Part shown: piece by piece, positions 42,387 to 52,656 of the stretch
How the letters are laid out: each line of letters begins with the position of its first letter
Numbering within the stretch: position 1 is the first letter of the stretch
From: Aggregatilineales bacterium
Lineage (GTDB): Bacteria; Chloroflexota; Anaerolineae; Aggregatilineales; Phototrophicaceae
Assembly: GCA_030834905.1 (NCBI GenBank)
Contig: JAUQWZ010000018.1
Span: forward strand, 62,001-126,000
Direction of reading: 5' to 3'
DNA: 64,000 nucleotides
The notes under the pieces: model-generated
Told to the model about the DNA's origin: nothing
Database searches by the model: none
The model's input: only the letters and a program-made list of their open reading frames with translations
Position numbers and translations under genes: made by a program

Positions 42387-43592
42387 ATGAAGCTACGACG
42401 TATTCTTCTTATTGGATTAGCGGTCATGCTGCTGGCGGCGATTCCCGCCTTTGCTCAGCCTGACGTTACATCTACGGCAGATCCGAATGGCAATATCAGT
42501 TGGCCCCCGCCGGTCTACGTGCTGCGCGGCGAAGCCGAAATTCGCGGCACCGCCAACCTGCCCAACATGGTGAACTACTTCATCGAGTTTCGTCCGCTTG
42601 AGGACACGTTCAGCGTAGGCGCGCCGGTCGCGACCGAGGAACCCGCCAACGGCGTTCTGGAAGAAGAAGACGTGTTCTTCGCCGCGATTCTACCCAGCAG
42701 CACGCCGGTGATCGACGACGTGCTGGGCGTGTGGGATACGACGGTGGTCGAAGACGGACTCTATGAAATTCGGCTGACGATTAACCTTGCCAACGGCGAG
42801 CCGGTGATGCACACGGTAGCGCCGCTGCGAGTTGAGAACACGCCGCCGCCGTTCGTCGTGCCGGAAGCGCCGCCGACTCCGGTCATCATCCCGACTCAGC
42901 CGCCGCCGCCCACTGTGCCGCCGACTGAAGACCCGACTCCTCGGGTGACGGTCAGCACGCCAAACGGCAACGTCCGCAGCGGCGATGGCACCAACTACCA
43001 GATTGTCGCCTCGCTGACGCAGGGGTCAACCGCGCAGATCGTCGGCATCAGCAATACCGGTTCGGGCTGGTTCCAGGTGCGGCTTGATAACGGACAGATT
43101 GGCTGGATGGCTCCGAGCATCGTCACCGTCACCGGCAACCTGAACAGCATTCCGCGCGTGCAGCCGCCGCCGCCGCCGGCAACCCCGACCTTCACGCCCG
43201 TTCCGGCGACGCCGACGCCCGCCACGCAGGCGAATCTGGTCGCAGGTAACCCAAATCCGAACCCCGGCACGCCAGTTTGCAATGTGACGACGAACTACAC
43301 GTTTGATGTCGCCAACCTCGGCACTGAAGCGAATACTACGACCGGTACGATTACGGTGACGGATATTCACGTTGCGACTGGAACGGTTACCGGCAGTACC
43401 ACTGGCGGTGTGCCGATCATTCAGCCAGGGCAGACGATTGGACTGCCGATCCCGCTGACCGTCAGCACCTACTACAACGAACTGCACCGCGTGACGTTCA
43501 CGATTGACTCAGGGAACCAGATTGCTGAGACGACTAAGGCAGATAATGTCCGTGTCTTCGAGTACACGCTGGCGCAAGGATCCTGCCCGTAG
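42387..43592 (+). CDS. Secreted SH3-like protein with C-terminal CARDB-like domain
   Basis: 401 residues. A signal peptide (MKLRRILLIGLAVMLLAAIP) is followed by an Ig-like domain (VYVLRGEAEIRGTANLPNMV, ending VWDTTVVEDGLYEIRLTINL), a Pro/Thr spacer, an SH3-like domain (TPNGNVRSGDGTNYQIVASL, GQIGWMAPS), a second Pro-rich spacer, and a C-terminal beta domain like CARDB (VTFTIDSGNQIAETTKADN). The first domain recurs in the next gene. TTGAAGGGA precedes the ATG. Likely outside the cell. Confidence 0.85.
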   Translation: MKLRRILLIGLAVMLLAAIPAFAQPDVTSTADPNGNISWPPPVYVLRGEAEIRGTANLPNMVNYFIEFRPLEDTFSVGAPVATEEPANGVLEEEDVFFAAILPSSTPVIDDVLGVWDTTVVEDGLYEIRLTINLANGEPVMHTVAPLRVENTPPPFVVPEAPPTPVIIPTQPPPPTVPPTEDPTPRVTVSTPNGNVRSGDGTNYQIVASLTQGSTAQIVGISNTGSGWFQVRLDNGQIGWMAPSIVTVTGNLNSIPRVQPPPPPATPTFTPVPATPTPATQANLVAGNPNPNPGTPVCNVTTNYTFDVANLGTEANTTTGTITVTDIHVATGTVTGSTTGGVPIIQPGQTIGLPIPLTVSTYYNELHRVTFTIDSGNQIAETTKADNVRVFEYTLAQGSCP

Positions 43593-43605
43593 GGACTCTT
43601 GTATT

Positions 43606-43745
43606 GTCCCCTCACCCTGCTCAACTGTGTTGAGCTGTCCCTGGCGAACTTTGTTCGCACGCCCTCGCAAGTGGAGAGAGGGACAAACGCGACTCTTGTT
43701 CCCCCTCTCCCCACTTGTGTGGGAGAGGGGACAGGGGGTGAGGGG
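43606..43745. repeat. Compound nested palindrome element
   Basis: Outer arms CCCCTCACCC and GGGTGAGGGG enclose three smaller hairpins: GCTCAA-CTGTG-TTGAGC, GCGAAC-TTT-GTTCGC and CCCCTCTCCC...GGGAGAGGGG. No coding sense. Related pieces occur at 25.85 kb and 52.56 kb. It fills the 244-base gap between the two secreted-protein genes. Confidence 0.75.
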
Positions 43746-43836
43746 TGTTACGCGAACCAGATCTAGCACCAATGTCCACTAGTCGCCTCTGCGATTGTGA
43801 ATGGGCTTCTGTTAGCATGGACAGGAGAGGATAAAC

Positions 43837-45240
43837 ATGCGCCGAATTTTTCTGGTGATGGTATCTCTGGCACTGCTGGCGGCGGTCAGCGCTGCTGGCG
43901 CGCAAGGCAGCACTGTTGTGATTACGTCGCCGCAGCCGAATTCCGAGGTTTTCGGCGTCGTTGACGTGACCGGCAGCGTTAGCTCGCCCGACCTGCGCAA
44001 CTACTCGCTGGAAGTGACCACCAGCGCCGATTTGAGCACTGCCCGCTGGACGCCGGTCACGCTGCCAGCGCGCGCGCCGGTTCAGGATGGTCTGATCGCC
44101 CAGTGGGACACCAGCATCGTGCCGGATGGCACCTACACGCTGCGCCTGCGCGTGGCGCTGACCAACGGCGCGACGGAAACGGTAGTGGTCGAGGGGATCA
44201 CCGTCGCTAACGCGGGCGCTCCGGTTCAGGCGCAAGCCGAAGATCAGGGTCCCGTCCTCGTCCCGCGTCCCGATGTCGTCAACGAACTGCCCGTTCCGGT
44301 TGGCGGGCAGATGGACACGCTGGATGAAGAACACGCCAACCTGCTGGCAGAAGCCGGAATCACCTGGATGAAGTGGCAGATTCCGTACACCATTGGCGAC
44401 GCCTCGCTGCTGGACGTTGCTCGCGACCGCATCAACTGGACGCACGAACAGGGCTTCCTGGTGATGCTGAGCATCAAAGGCTCGAAGGATGAACTGGCGG
44501 CGGTGGGCGCGGAAGAATACTTCCCGCTGTTCGCCGATTTCGTGGCGCAGATTGCCGACATGCACCCGGACGCGATTCAGGTGTGGAACGAGCAGAACTT
44601 TGACCGCGAGTGGCCCGTCGGGCAGATTAACGGCGCGATTTACGTCGAACTGCTTCAGCAGACCTATGACGCCATCAAAGCCGTGGACGAAAACATAATG
44701 GTCATTACCGGCGCGCCGGGACCGACCGGCTTCTTCGGCGGCTGCGGTCAGGGCGGCTGCGACGACGACGCCTACTACGCGCAGATGGCGCGGGCGGGCG
44801 CGGCGCAGTATGCCGACTGCATCGGCGTTCACTACAACGAAGGCATCCTGCCGCCGTCCCAGTTGGGCGGCGACCCACGCGGCGAATACCCGACCCGCTA
44901 CTTCACGCCGATGCTTCAGCGCGCGGCGGCTTCGTTCCGGGGGCAGGACGTCAGCTTCTGCTACAGCGAGATGGGCTATATCACGCCTGACGGCTATCCG
45001 CCGCTTCCGGCACCATTCGCCTGGGGGCAGAACAACAGCGTCCAGGAACAGGCGGACTGGCTGCGCGACGCCATCCGCATCGCCGGTGAATCGGATATTG
45101 ACGTGGCGCTGATCATCATCTTCAACGCCAACATCACCCGCTACGTTGAAGACGACCCGCAGGGCGCGTTCGCCATCATTCGTCCTGACGGCTCATGCCC
45201 GGCATGTGAGACGATTGCCACGCTGCGCCAGCCGCAGTAG
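43837..45240 (+). CDS. Secreted clan-A glycoside hydrolase-like protein
   Basis: 467 residues with a signal peptide (MRRIFLVMVSLALLAAVSA). Residues 25-125 form an Ig-like domain (ITSPQPNSEVFGVVDVTGSV, ending QWDTSIVPDGTYTLRLRVAL) shared with the gene upstream. The rest is a TIM barrel. Asn251-Glu252 (VWNEQN) is the acid/base pair and Glu378 (YSEMGY) the probable nucleophile, the arrangement of GH5/GH39-like retaining enzymes. Substrate unknown. AGGAG lies about 10 bases before the ATG. A hairpin with five T follows the stop. Confidence 0.83.
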   Translation: MRRIFLVMVSLALLAAVSAAGAQGSTVVITSPQPNSEVFGVVDVTGSVSSPDLRNYSLEVTTSADLSTARWTPVTLPARAPVQDGLIAQWDTSIVPDGTYTLRLRVALTNGATETVVVEGITVANAGAPVQAQAEDQGPVLVPRPDVVNELPVPVGGQMDTLDEEHANLLAEAGITWMKWQIPYTIGDASLLDVARDRINWTHEQGFLVMLSIKGSKDELAAVGAEEYFPLFADFVAQIADMHPDAIQVWNEQNFDREWPVGQINGAIYVELLQQTYDAIKAVDENIMVITGAPGPTGFFGGCGQGGCDDDAYYAQMARAGAAQYADCIGVHYNEGILPPSQLGGDPRGEYPTRYFTPMLQRAAASFRGQDVSFCYSEMGYITPDGYPPLPAPFAWGQNNSVQEQADWLRDAIRIAGESDIDVALIIIFNANITRYVEDDPQGAFAIIRPDGSCPACETIATLRQPQ

Positions 45241-45270
45241 GCGATACTGTAATCCACATTTGCTGTGTAG

Positions 45271-45296
45271 GGGCGACGCGCCGCGTCGCCCTTTTT
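45271..45296 (+). terminator. Palindrome acting as terminator of the glycosidase gene
   Basis: GGGCGACG-CGCCG-CGTCGCCC followed by five T, 30 bases after the stop codon. It is led by GTAG like the other intergenic palindromes. A TTGAACCACCAAGACACAAA repeat arm follows about 20 bases later. Confidence 0.85.
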
Positions 45297-45524
45297 GATT
45301 CCTGAAACGAAAGTCAATTTGAACCACCAAGACACAAAGGACACCGAGTTACGCGATAAGCCAGACTCTCTGGGATAGGTTTGCTCATCGCGCGGCGTCA
45401 CCGGTGCTACCTGTCATTACCGTTTAATGACACCCGCCACTGAGTCCAACCGGGGCTTCGCCGCTACGCTACTAATAGGCGCAGCGAATGATTGCGCTAT
45501 GTTGGTGTAGAAAGGGATACCGGG

Positions 45525-47159
45525 ATGGGTCATCAACTACCGACAGCACAGCGCGAGCGCGGCGTAGAACTGCTGCGCGACCCGGCAACGAATAAAGGCA
45601 CCGCTTTTACGCGGGAAGAGCGCGATCAGTTCGGCTTACGCGGACTGCTGCCGCCGCGCGTCTTCACTATCGAGGAGCAGCGGGAGCGGGCGCTGGGAAA
45701 CGTGCGCCGCAAGACCAGCAGCCTTGAGAAATACATCTTCCTCATCAGCCTTCAGGAGCGCAACCAGACGCTGTTTTACAATCTGGTGCTCGACAATATC
45801 CGCGAGATGATGCCCCTCATCTACACGCCAACAGTCGGGCAGGCGTGCCTGGAATACGCGCACATTTTCCGCTACCCCCAGGGATTATATGTCTCGATTG
45901 AAGATCGCGGGCATGTGGCAGAGATCGTCAATAACTGGCAGGAAGACGACGTGCGCGTGGTCGTCGTCACCGATGGCGAGCGCATCCTCGGCTTGGGCGA
46001 TCTCGGCGCGGGCGGCATGGGCATTCCGGTGGGCAAGCTCTCGCTTTATACCGCCTGCGCGGGCATCGATCCGTGTCAATGCCTGCCGGTGATGATTGAT
46101 GTCGGCACCAACAACCCCGATCTGCTGGAAGATCCGCTGTATATCGGTACCCCGCGCCAGCGCGCGCGCGGCGAAGCCTACGATGCTTTGATCGACGAGT
46201 TCGTCTCCGCCATCCAGAGCCGCTACCCGAACGCGCTGATCCAGTTTGAGGATTTTGGCAACCAGAATGCCTTCCGCCTGCTGGCGCGATACCGCGATAC
46301 CGTCTGCTCGTTTAACGACGACATTCAGGGAACCGCCGCTGTCACGCTTGCCGGGCTGTACTCGTCGCTGCGCGTCACCGGCAAATCGCTGACCGATCAG
46401 ACGGTGCTGTTCCTGGGCGCGGGTGAAGCGGGCATCGGCATTGGCGACCTGATCGTCGCCGCGATGCAAGCCGAAGGCATGACCGAAGCCGAAGCGCGCC
46501 GCCGCTGTTGGTTCATGGATTCCAAGGGGCTGGTGGTTGCCGGGCGAACCGACCTCGCCGTTCACAAGCTGCCCTATGCCCACGAACACCCGTTTATCGA
46601 AGACCTGCTCCAGGCGGTCGAAACGCTGCGCCCGACGGCGCTGATCGGCGTTTCCGGGATGCCGCAGACCTTTACGCAGCCGGTGGTCGAGGCGATGGCG
46701 CGTCTCAACGAGCGTCCGGTGATCTTCGCCCTGTCCAACCCGACCTCGAAATCGGAGTGTACCGCCGAGCAGGCGTACACCTGGACGAACGGACGCGCCA
46801 TATACGCCAGCGGCAGCCCATTCGATCCGGTCACGCTGGCGGGGCGCACGTTTGATCCGGGACAGGCGAACAATTCGTATATCTTCCCCGGCGTCGGGTT
46901 GGGCGTGGTTGCCAGCCAGGCGAGGATTGTCACCGATGAGATGTTCTTTGTGGCGGCGAAAACGCTGGCGCAGCAGGTCACCGAAGCCGATCTGGCGACC
47001 GGGGGCACTTACCCGCCGCTGGAGAAGATCCGCGAGGTGTCGCTGGCAATCGCGAGGGCGGTCGCTGAAGTCGCCTTCGAGCGCGGGCTGGCGGGCGCTG
47101 CCCGCCCACAGAATCTATCCGCCTTTATTCAGGCGCAGATGTACGTACCGGAATATTGA
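45525..47159 (+). CDS. maeA: NAD-dependent malic enzyme
   Basis: 544 residues, the length of the large bacterial and eukaryotic-type malic enzymes. Converts malate to pyruvate and CO2 with NAD(P). Visible marks: YTPTVGQACLEYAHIFR (catalytic Tyr), VVTDGERILGLGDLGAGGMGIPVGKL, QFEDFGNQNAF with the metal ligands, FNDDIQGTAAV, and the nucleotide loop FLGAGEAGIGIG. The acidic residue that decides NAD over NADP cannot be judged safely here. AAAGGGAT precedes the ATG; a TTG 33 bases upstream is unlikely. Confidence 0.95.
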   Translation: MGHQLPTAQRERGVELLRDPATNKGTAFTREERDQFGLRGLLPPRVFTIEEQRERALGNVRRKTSSLEKYIFLISLQERNQTLFYNLVLDNIREMMPLIYTPTVGQACLEYAHIFRYPQGLYVSIEDRGHVAEIVNNWQEDDVRVVVVTDGERILGLGDLGAGGMGIPVGKLSLYTACAGIDPCQCLPVMIDVGTNNPDLLEDPLYIGTPRQRARGEAYDALIDEFVSAIQSRYPNALIQFEDFGNQNAFRLLARYRDTVCSFNDDIQGTAAVTLAGLYSSLRVTGKSLTDQTVLFLGAGEAGIGIGDLIVAAMQAEGMTEAEARRRCWFMDSKGLVVAGRTDLAVHKLPYAHEHPFIEDLLQAVETLRPTALIGVSGMPQTFTQPVVEAMARLNERPVIFALSNPTSKSECTAEQAYTWTNGRAIYASGSPFDPVTLAGRTFDPGQANNSYIFPGVGLGVVASQARIVTDEMFFVAAKTLAQQVTEADLATGGTYPPLEKIREVSLAIARAVAEVAFERGLAGAARPQNLSAFIQAQMYVPEY

Positions 47160-47186
47160 GGGGCGAAATCGCATCCATCATCACCG

Positions 47187-47262
47187 GTAGGGGCGCAGCG
47201 CGCTGCGCCCCTACGTATACGACAAAAATGGATACGGTAGGGACACGACACCGTCGTGTCCG
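47187..47262. repeat. Two intergenic palindromes side by side
   Basis: The first is a perfect 28-base palindrome: GTAGGGGCGCAGCG and its exact complement ending CCCCTAC. The second, 27 bases on, is GTAGGGACACGAC-ACC-GTCGTGTCC. They share outer GTAGGG but have different arms. They lie between convergent genes. Confidence 0.88.
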
Positions 47263-47268
47263 CCGTCT

Positions 47269-48507
47269 CTAACCCACAAGCGCCGCCAGCAGCGCCGCCG
47301 CCTGTTCCGCGCCGCCCAGCGCCGCGAACTCCGCCGCCAGACGGCGCGCGTTCTGCTGCACTACTTCGTCCTGCGCCAGCGCCCGAACCCCCTCAAACAG
47401 CATCCCCTGTTTCACGTCGCGCGCCGTTAGGTTCAGCCCGACCTTTGCCTGCGCCACCCGCCGGGCATTGCCGCGCTGATCGGCGGCGTGCGGGACGACT
47501 ACCTGCGGAACGCCGTAGACCACCGCCGCGTGGGTGGTGCCCATGCCGCCATGATGGATCATCAGCCGGGCGCGCGGCAGCACATGCGCCAGCGGCACAA
47601 AATTGAGCAGGCGCGTTTGCTTTGGCAGGGCGGCGATCAGCTTCGCCTTCTCGTCGGGCGCTATCGGGTTCCAGCCGATGGCGACGACGGGCAGATACCC
47701 GGCGCGCGCCGCCGCCTGCGCCGACCAACTGTGGAAGCCCAGATCGCCGGTGAAAGTTGTGCCGAGGGTGATGAACGCCAGCGGCGCTTCGGCGGGGATT
47801 TCCAGCAGCCACTGAGGCGGCGTATCGGTGGGTGTCTCAGGCAGACCGCCGACGAAGTGAGTCTGTTCCAGCAGATTATGAACATCCGCCTGATACCAGC
47901 TTTCGCTGAAGTAGCTGATGTGCAGCCGCTGGCTCAGGATGGACGGCGTCGCCCCTTTGGCGAAGTTTCGCCCCGACAGCCCGAAGCGTTGGCACAGCCG
48001 CTGAAGGCGCTGCTGGCTTTCCTGCCCCAGCACCTTCTGCACCGGGAACAGATGCTCCTCGTTCAGTTCGTGCATGGCGGGCCAGCCGCAGACCGCCAGC
48101 GGCACGTCCAGCTTTTCCGCCGCCAGCGCCGCCGCCGTCAGGAACGGATCGGTCACAATCAGATCGGGCGCGCCAATTTCGCCCGCCAGTTCGACCAGCG
48201 CTTCAACCGCGTCGGCAATTAAGGATTCGCTCAGCCAGGTATCGAGCGCCCGGCGGTAGCGCAGCATCACCGCCTCCTGCGGCGGCATCGCCGTGACATC
48301 GGGCGCGGGCGGCGGGGGCCACAGCCAGCCGGTACGGCGAATCGGCGCGAACGGCACGCCCGCCGCTGCCAGCGTGCCAGCGAGGGTGTTCTCGCTCACC
48401 CAGGTCACATCGTGTCCTAAGCGGATGAGCGCCTGCGCCGTTTTCAGAAAGCCGCCCCAGTCGGTGTGACTGAACAGCGGCGCGGAGACAAACCAGAAAT
48501 TTGCCAT
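47269..48507 (-). CDS. UGT/MGT-like glycosyltransferase
   Basis: 412 residues of the GT-B fold, family GT1. The N-terminal domain (FWFVSAPLFSHTDWGGFLKTA) binds the acceptor; the C-terminal domain has ITLGTTFTG and the nucleotide-sugar site HHGGMGTTHAAVVYGVPQVV then ADQRGNARRV. The acceptor may be a sterol-like lipid, macrolide or carotenoid. I chose the ATG beginning MANFWF; a GTG three codons earlier is possible. It follows an aldo/keto reductase gene by 52 bases on the same strand. Confidence 0.9.
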   Translation of the reverse strand: MANFWFVSAPLFSHTDWGGFLKTAQALIRLGHDVTWVSENTLAGTLAAAGVPFAPIRRTGWLWPPPPAPDVTAMPPQEAVMLRYRRALDTWLSESLIADAVEALVELAGEIGAPDLIVTDPFLTAAALAAEKLDVPLAVCGWPAMHELNEEHLFPVQKVLGQESQQRLQRLCQRFGLSGRNFAKGATPSILSQRLHISYFSESWYQADVHNLLEQTHFVGGLPETPTDTPPQWLLEIPAEAPLAFITLGTTFTGDLGFHSWSAQAAARAGYLPVVAIGWNPIAPDEKAKLIAALPKQTRLLNFVPLAHVLPRARLMIHHGGMGTTHAAVVYGVPQVVVPHAADQRGNARRVAQAKVGLNLTARDVKQGMLFEGVRALAQDEVVQQNARRLAAEFAALGGAEQAAALLAALVG

Positions 48508-48559
48508 AATTTCCACTGGCAGCGGATCGGGTGAAGGGCACAGCCAGCCCTGCCCGATC

Positions 48560-49570
48560 TCAGCCCGCGAGCGCCGCCTCGATTGCCTGAAGCTCGCCGT
48601 CGCTGAAGGTCAGGTTGTCGATAGCGGCGGCGCAGTCTTCTACCTGCTGAACCGAACTGGCGCCGATGAGCGCCGAGGTGGATACCGGATGCCGCAGCAC
48701 CCATGCCAGCGCCATCTGCGCCAGCGTCTGCCCGCGCTGCCGGGCAATCTCGTTCAGCCTGCGCGCCATGGTCAGGTATTCGTCGGTGATACGCTCGCGC
48801 TTGAGGAACGTGCCTTCTTTTCCGGCGCGCGAATCAGCAGGAATCTCGTTCAGGTAGCGATCGGTCAGCATCCCCTGCGCCAGCGGCGAGAAGAAGATCA
48901 GCCCGATTTCCGTCTCGGCGGCGGCTTGCAGCAGTTCCGGCTCAACCCAACGGCGTAACATGCTGTACGCCACCTGATTGATCAGGCAGGGCGTGCCCAG
49001 CTCGCGCAGAATACGGACGGCTTCGCGGGTCTGCTCGGCGTTGTAGTTGGAAATGCCGACGTAGAGCGCCTTGCCCTGCCGCACCACCTGATCGAGCGCC
49101 GACATGGTTTCTTCCAGCGGCGTGTCGGGGTCTGGGCGGTGGCTGTAGAAGATGTCCACGTAGTCCAGCCCCATGCGCTTCAGGCTCTGATCAAGGCTGG
49201 AGATCAGATACTTGCGCGATCCCCATTCGCCATAGGGACCCTGCCACATCCAGTAGCCGGCTTTGGTCGAGATGACGAGCTCATCGCGGTAGCGGCGAAA
49301 ATCGAGGTTCAGAATGCGCCCGAAGCTTTCTTCGGCAGAGCCGGGCGGCGGTCCGTAGTTGTTGGCGAGGTCAAAATGGGTGATGCCGAGATCAAACGCT
49401 CGGCGCAGCATGGCGCGTCCATTTTCGATGGTATCGACGCCGCCAAAGTTGTGCCACAGCCCCAGCGAAATGGTGGGCAGCTTCAAGCCGCTGCGCCCGG
49501 TGCGGCGGTAGGACATCGTTTCGTAGCGGTCGGTTGCTGCCGGATATTCAGGATCAACGGGTAAGGTCAT
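48560..49570 (-). CDS. Aldo/keto reductase, YghZ-like
   Basis: 336 residues. It begins with YETMSYRRTGRSGLKLPTIS then LGLWHNFG, the form of YghZ (L-glyceraldehyde-3-phosphate reductase) and the potassium-channel beta-subunit branch. The tetrad is visible in FDLANNYG (Asp, Tyr), STKAGY (Lys) and YSHRPD (His). GGAGC lies seven bases before the ATG; an in-frame extension upstream reads unlike protein and is rejected. Two 16-base palindromic repeats lie about 160 bases upstream. Confidence 0.93.
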   Translation of the reverse strand: MTLPVDPEYPAATDRYETMSYRRTGRSGLKLPTISLGLWHNFGGVDTIENGRAMLRRAFDLGITHFDLANNYGPPPGSAEESFGRILNLDFRRYRDELVISTKAGYWMWQGPYGEWGSRKYLISSLDQSLKRMGLDYVDIFYSHRPDPDTPLEETMSALDQVVRQGKALYVGISNYNAEQTREAVRILRELGTPCLINQVAYSMLRRWVEPELLQAAAETEIGLIFFSPLAQGMLTDRYLNEIPADSRAGKEGTFLKRERITDEYLTMARRLNEIARQRGQTLAQMALAWVLRHPVSTSALIGASSVQQVEDCAAAIDNLTFSDGELQAIEAALAG

Positions 49571-49683
49571 GTGATTGCTCCAGTCCAGGTGCTTGTTGGG
49601 CGATTCAACCCGAATCATGGGGATACTGTGCCACATCCGCCCGACGAAGCCAACAATTGGGAGCATAAAGGTTATCGGTGAGG

Positions 49684-49759
49684 ATGGTATACCATGCCCA
49701 AAACAAGACGAATGTTGTAGGGTCACGTGCATACTGCGTATGCTGCATACTGCGTATGC
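49684..49759. promoter_or_regulatory. Possible operator cluster upstream of aldo/keto reductase
   Basis: Two perfect, directly adjoining copies of TGCATACTGCGTATGC (49728-49759) each hold the inverted repeat GCATAC-TGC-GTATGC. A 12-base palindrome ATGGTATACCAT lies 32 bases nearer the gene. This fits paired operator sites in phase, but no regulator is adjacent. Confidence 0.45.
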
Positions 49760-49811
49760 TTTGTCGTGTCCGCCGGTTTGCGCCAATCCCCGCCCAACAT
49801 TACTATGAGCG

Positions 49812-50090
49812 CTAATCGACTCGCCGGTGGTTGAAGGGCAGCGAGAACTGCCTGCGCCTGCCGCGGCTCAGGATGCCAAAGAGGCTGACGACACTCAACA
49901 GGCTGAAAATCGACATGAAGCTGCCGATGCTGCCCACGCTCAACAGGCTGCCCGCGCTGCCAATGCTGAGGATGCTGCCCGCGCTGCCGATACTCAGGAT
50001 ACTGCCCGCGCTGCCAATGCTCAGGATGCTGCCCACACTGCCAATGCTCAGCCAACTGCCGCCCGGATCACGTCGTTCAGATCGGTGCAT
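49812..50090 (-). CDS. Nonapeptide-repeat (xLSIGSAGS) protein
   Basis: 92 residues. A polar lead (MHRSERRDPGGSW) is followed by five repeats of nine residues, consensus ILSIGSAGS (LSIGSVGS, LSIGSAGS three times, LLSVGSIGS), then a hydrophobic run (FMSIFSLLSVVSLFGIL) and a very basic tail (SRGRRRQFSLPFNHRRVD). At DNA level these are 27-base tandem repeats. GGAGG lies seven bases before the ATG chosen, with another ATG one codon up. Proteins of this look occur in scattered bacteria; I know no function. The repeat should form a regular beta or membrane-active structure. It follows the mutase gene by 92 bases. Confidence 0.72.
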   Translation of the reverse strand: MHRSERRDPGGSWLSIGSVGSILSIGSAGSILSIGSAGSILSIGSAGSLLSVGSIGSFMSIFSLLSVVSLFGILSRGRRRQFSLPFNHRRVD

Positions 50091-50182
50091 CATAAGTCCT
50101 CCAGGTTGAAAGTTACAGGCGGAAAGCATTTCCTTTGATCTTTCCACTTGCAACTTTTTACTTTCAACTTTCGACTCTTGCT

Positions 50183-51859
<1,677 letters not shown>

Positions 51860-51932
51860 TGTTGTGAACCTCGGTTTGTTTGCTAACGACACTGCCCGTC
51901 GCCCGGCGGCGGTTCGCGTCTGTACGATGCTG

Positions 51933-52535
51933 CTAATAGGGATTAAACGCGCTCAACGGCACTTCGATGCCCTCGAAACTTCTGAAGGTCAAATCCTGGA
52001 ACTTCAGCCCCAGGCTGCGCCGGACGTTCTCAAACAGGCTGATATACCCCTGGGAGAAACGCGGCGCGGTCTGCAATTGCAGGTCTTCCAGCACCCGACC
52101 GATGGCGTCCTCGTCGCCTTCGATCTCAACGAAATTGCCGTAGGGCATCTCGTCCAGCACCACTTCGGCGCTGTCCAGCGCGTAGGTGGTGCGGTATTTC
52201 TCATACATCATGAAGACGTGATAGCCGAGTTTGTCCAGTATCGCCTGCATGGCTTCAAAATCGCTGATCTCCACTTCCGCCTCATAGCGGCTGGTGGCGC
52301 TGTCCTGGGTGGGCAGACCGCGCTCGTCCTTGAAGGTCAGGCGGGTGCGCGTATCCTGGCGCAGCCGCAGCACCTGGCGGCTCGCGGTCAGCGCCATCGA
52401 GTGGTCGTCATAGCGCAGGTTCACTTCGTGGATGCGCGGCGCGGTCATCTGCGCGCCAACTGCATCGAGCCGCCGCGCCACCGCCGTCAGATCCGGCACG
52501 TAGAGCTTGAGTTCAGTTTCGGTGAATTTGGTCAC
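51933..52535 (-). CDS. CYTH-domain protein (class IV adenylate cyclase/triphosphatase-like)
   Basis: 200 residues. The ExExK start is ETELKLYV, followed by alternating charged strands ([34 protein letters not shown]) that line a triphosphate tunnel. Such proteins hydrolyse tripolyphosphate or thiamine triphosphate or make cAMP. A GTG start with GGACAGG before it is preferred to a TTG seven codons upstream. The Ppx/GppA-HD gene just upstream supports a polyphosphate or nucleotide role. Confidence 0.88.
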   Translation of the reverse strand: MTKFTETELKLYVPDLTAVARRLDAVGAQMTAPRIHEVNLRYDDHSMALTASRQVLRLRQDTRTRLTFKDERGLPTQDSATSRYEAEVEISDFEAMQAILDKLGYHVFMMYEKYRTTYALDSAEVVLDEMPYGNFVEIEGDEDAIGRVLEDLQLQTAPRFSQGYISLFENVRRSLGLKFQDLTFRSFEGIEVPLSAFNPY

Positions 52536-52557
52536 AACCTGTCCATTCCTGCGCAAG

Positions 52558-52643
52558 CCCTCACCCTAAATCCCTCTCCCTCAGGGCGAGGGACTTACAA
52601 ATCGAGAGGGGGTGCGAACGAAGTTTGCAATCGGGATGAGGGC
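52558..52643. repeat. CCCTCACCC-type repeat element
   Basis: CCCTCACCCTAAATCCCTCT, CCCTCAGGGCGAGGG, GAGAGGGGG, a GCGAAC-GAA-GTTTGC hairpin and GATGAGGG follow each other. It repeats the words of the compound element near 43.6 kb, in decayed form, and fills the gap between two minus-strand genes. Confidence 0.6.
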
Positions 52644-52656
52644 AGGTTCATCCTGC

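Noticed and set aside
49827..50138. Ala-rich repeat protein on the plus strand opposite the SIGS-repeat gene
   Set aside because: The plus frame has no good ribosome site, while the minus frame has GGAGG at the right distance and a coherent start.
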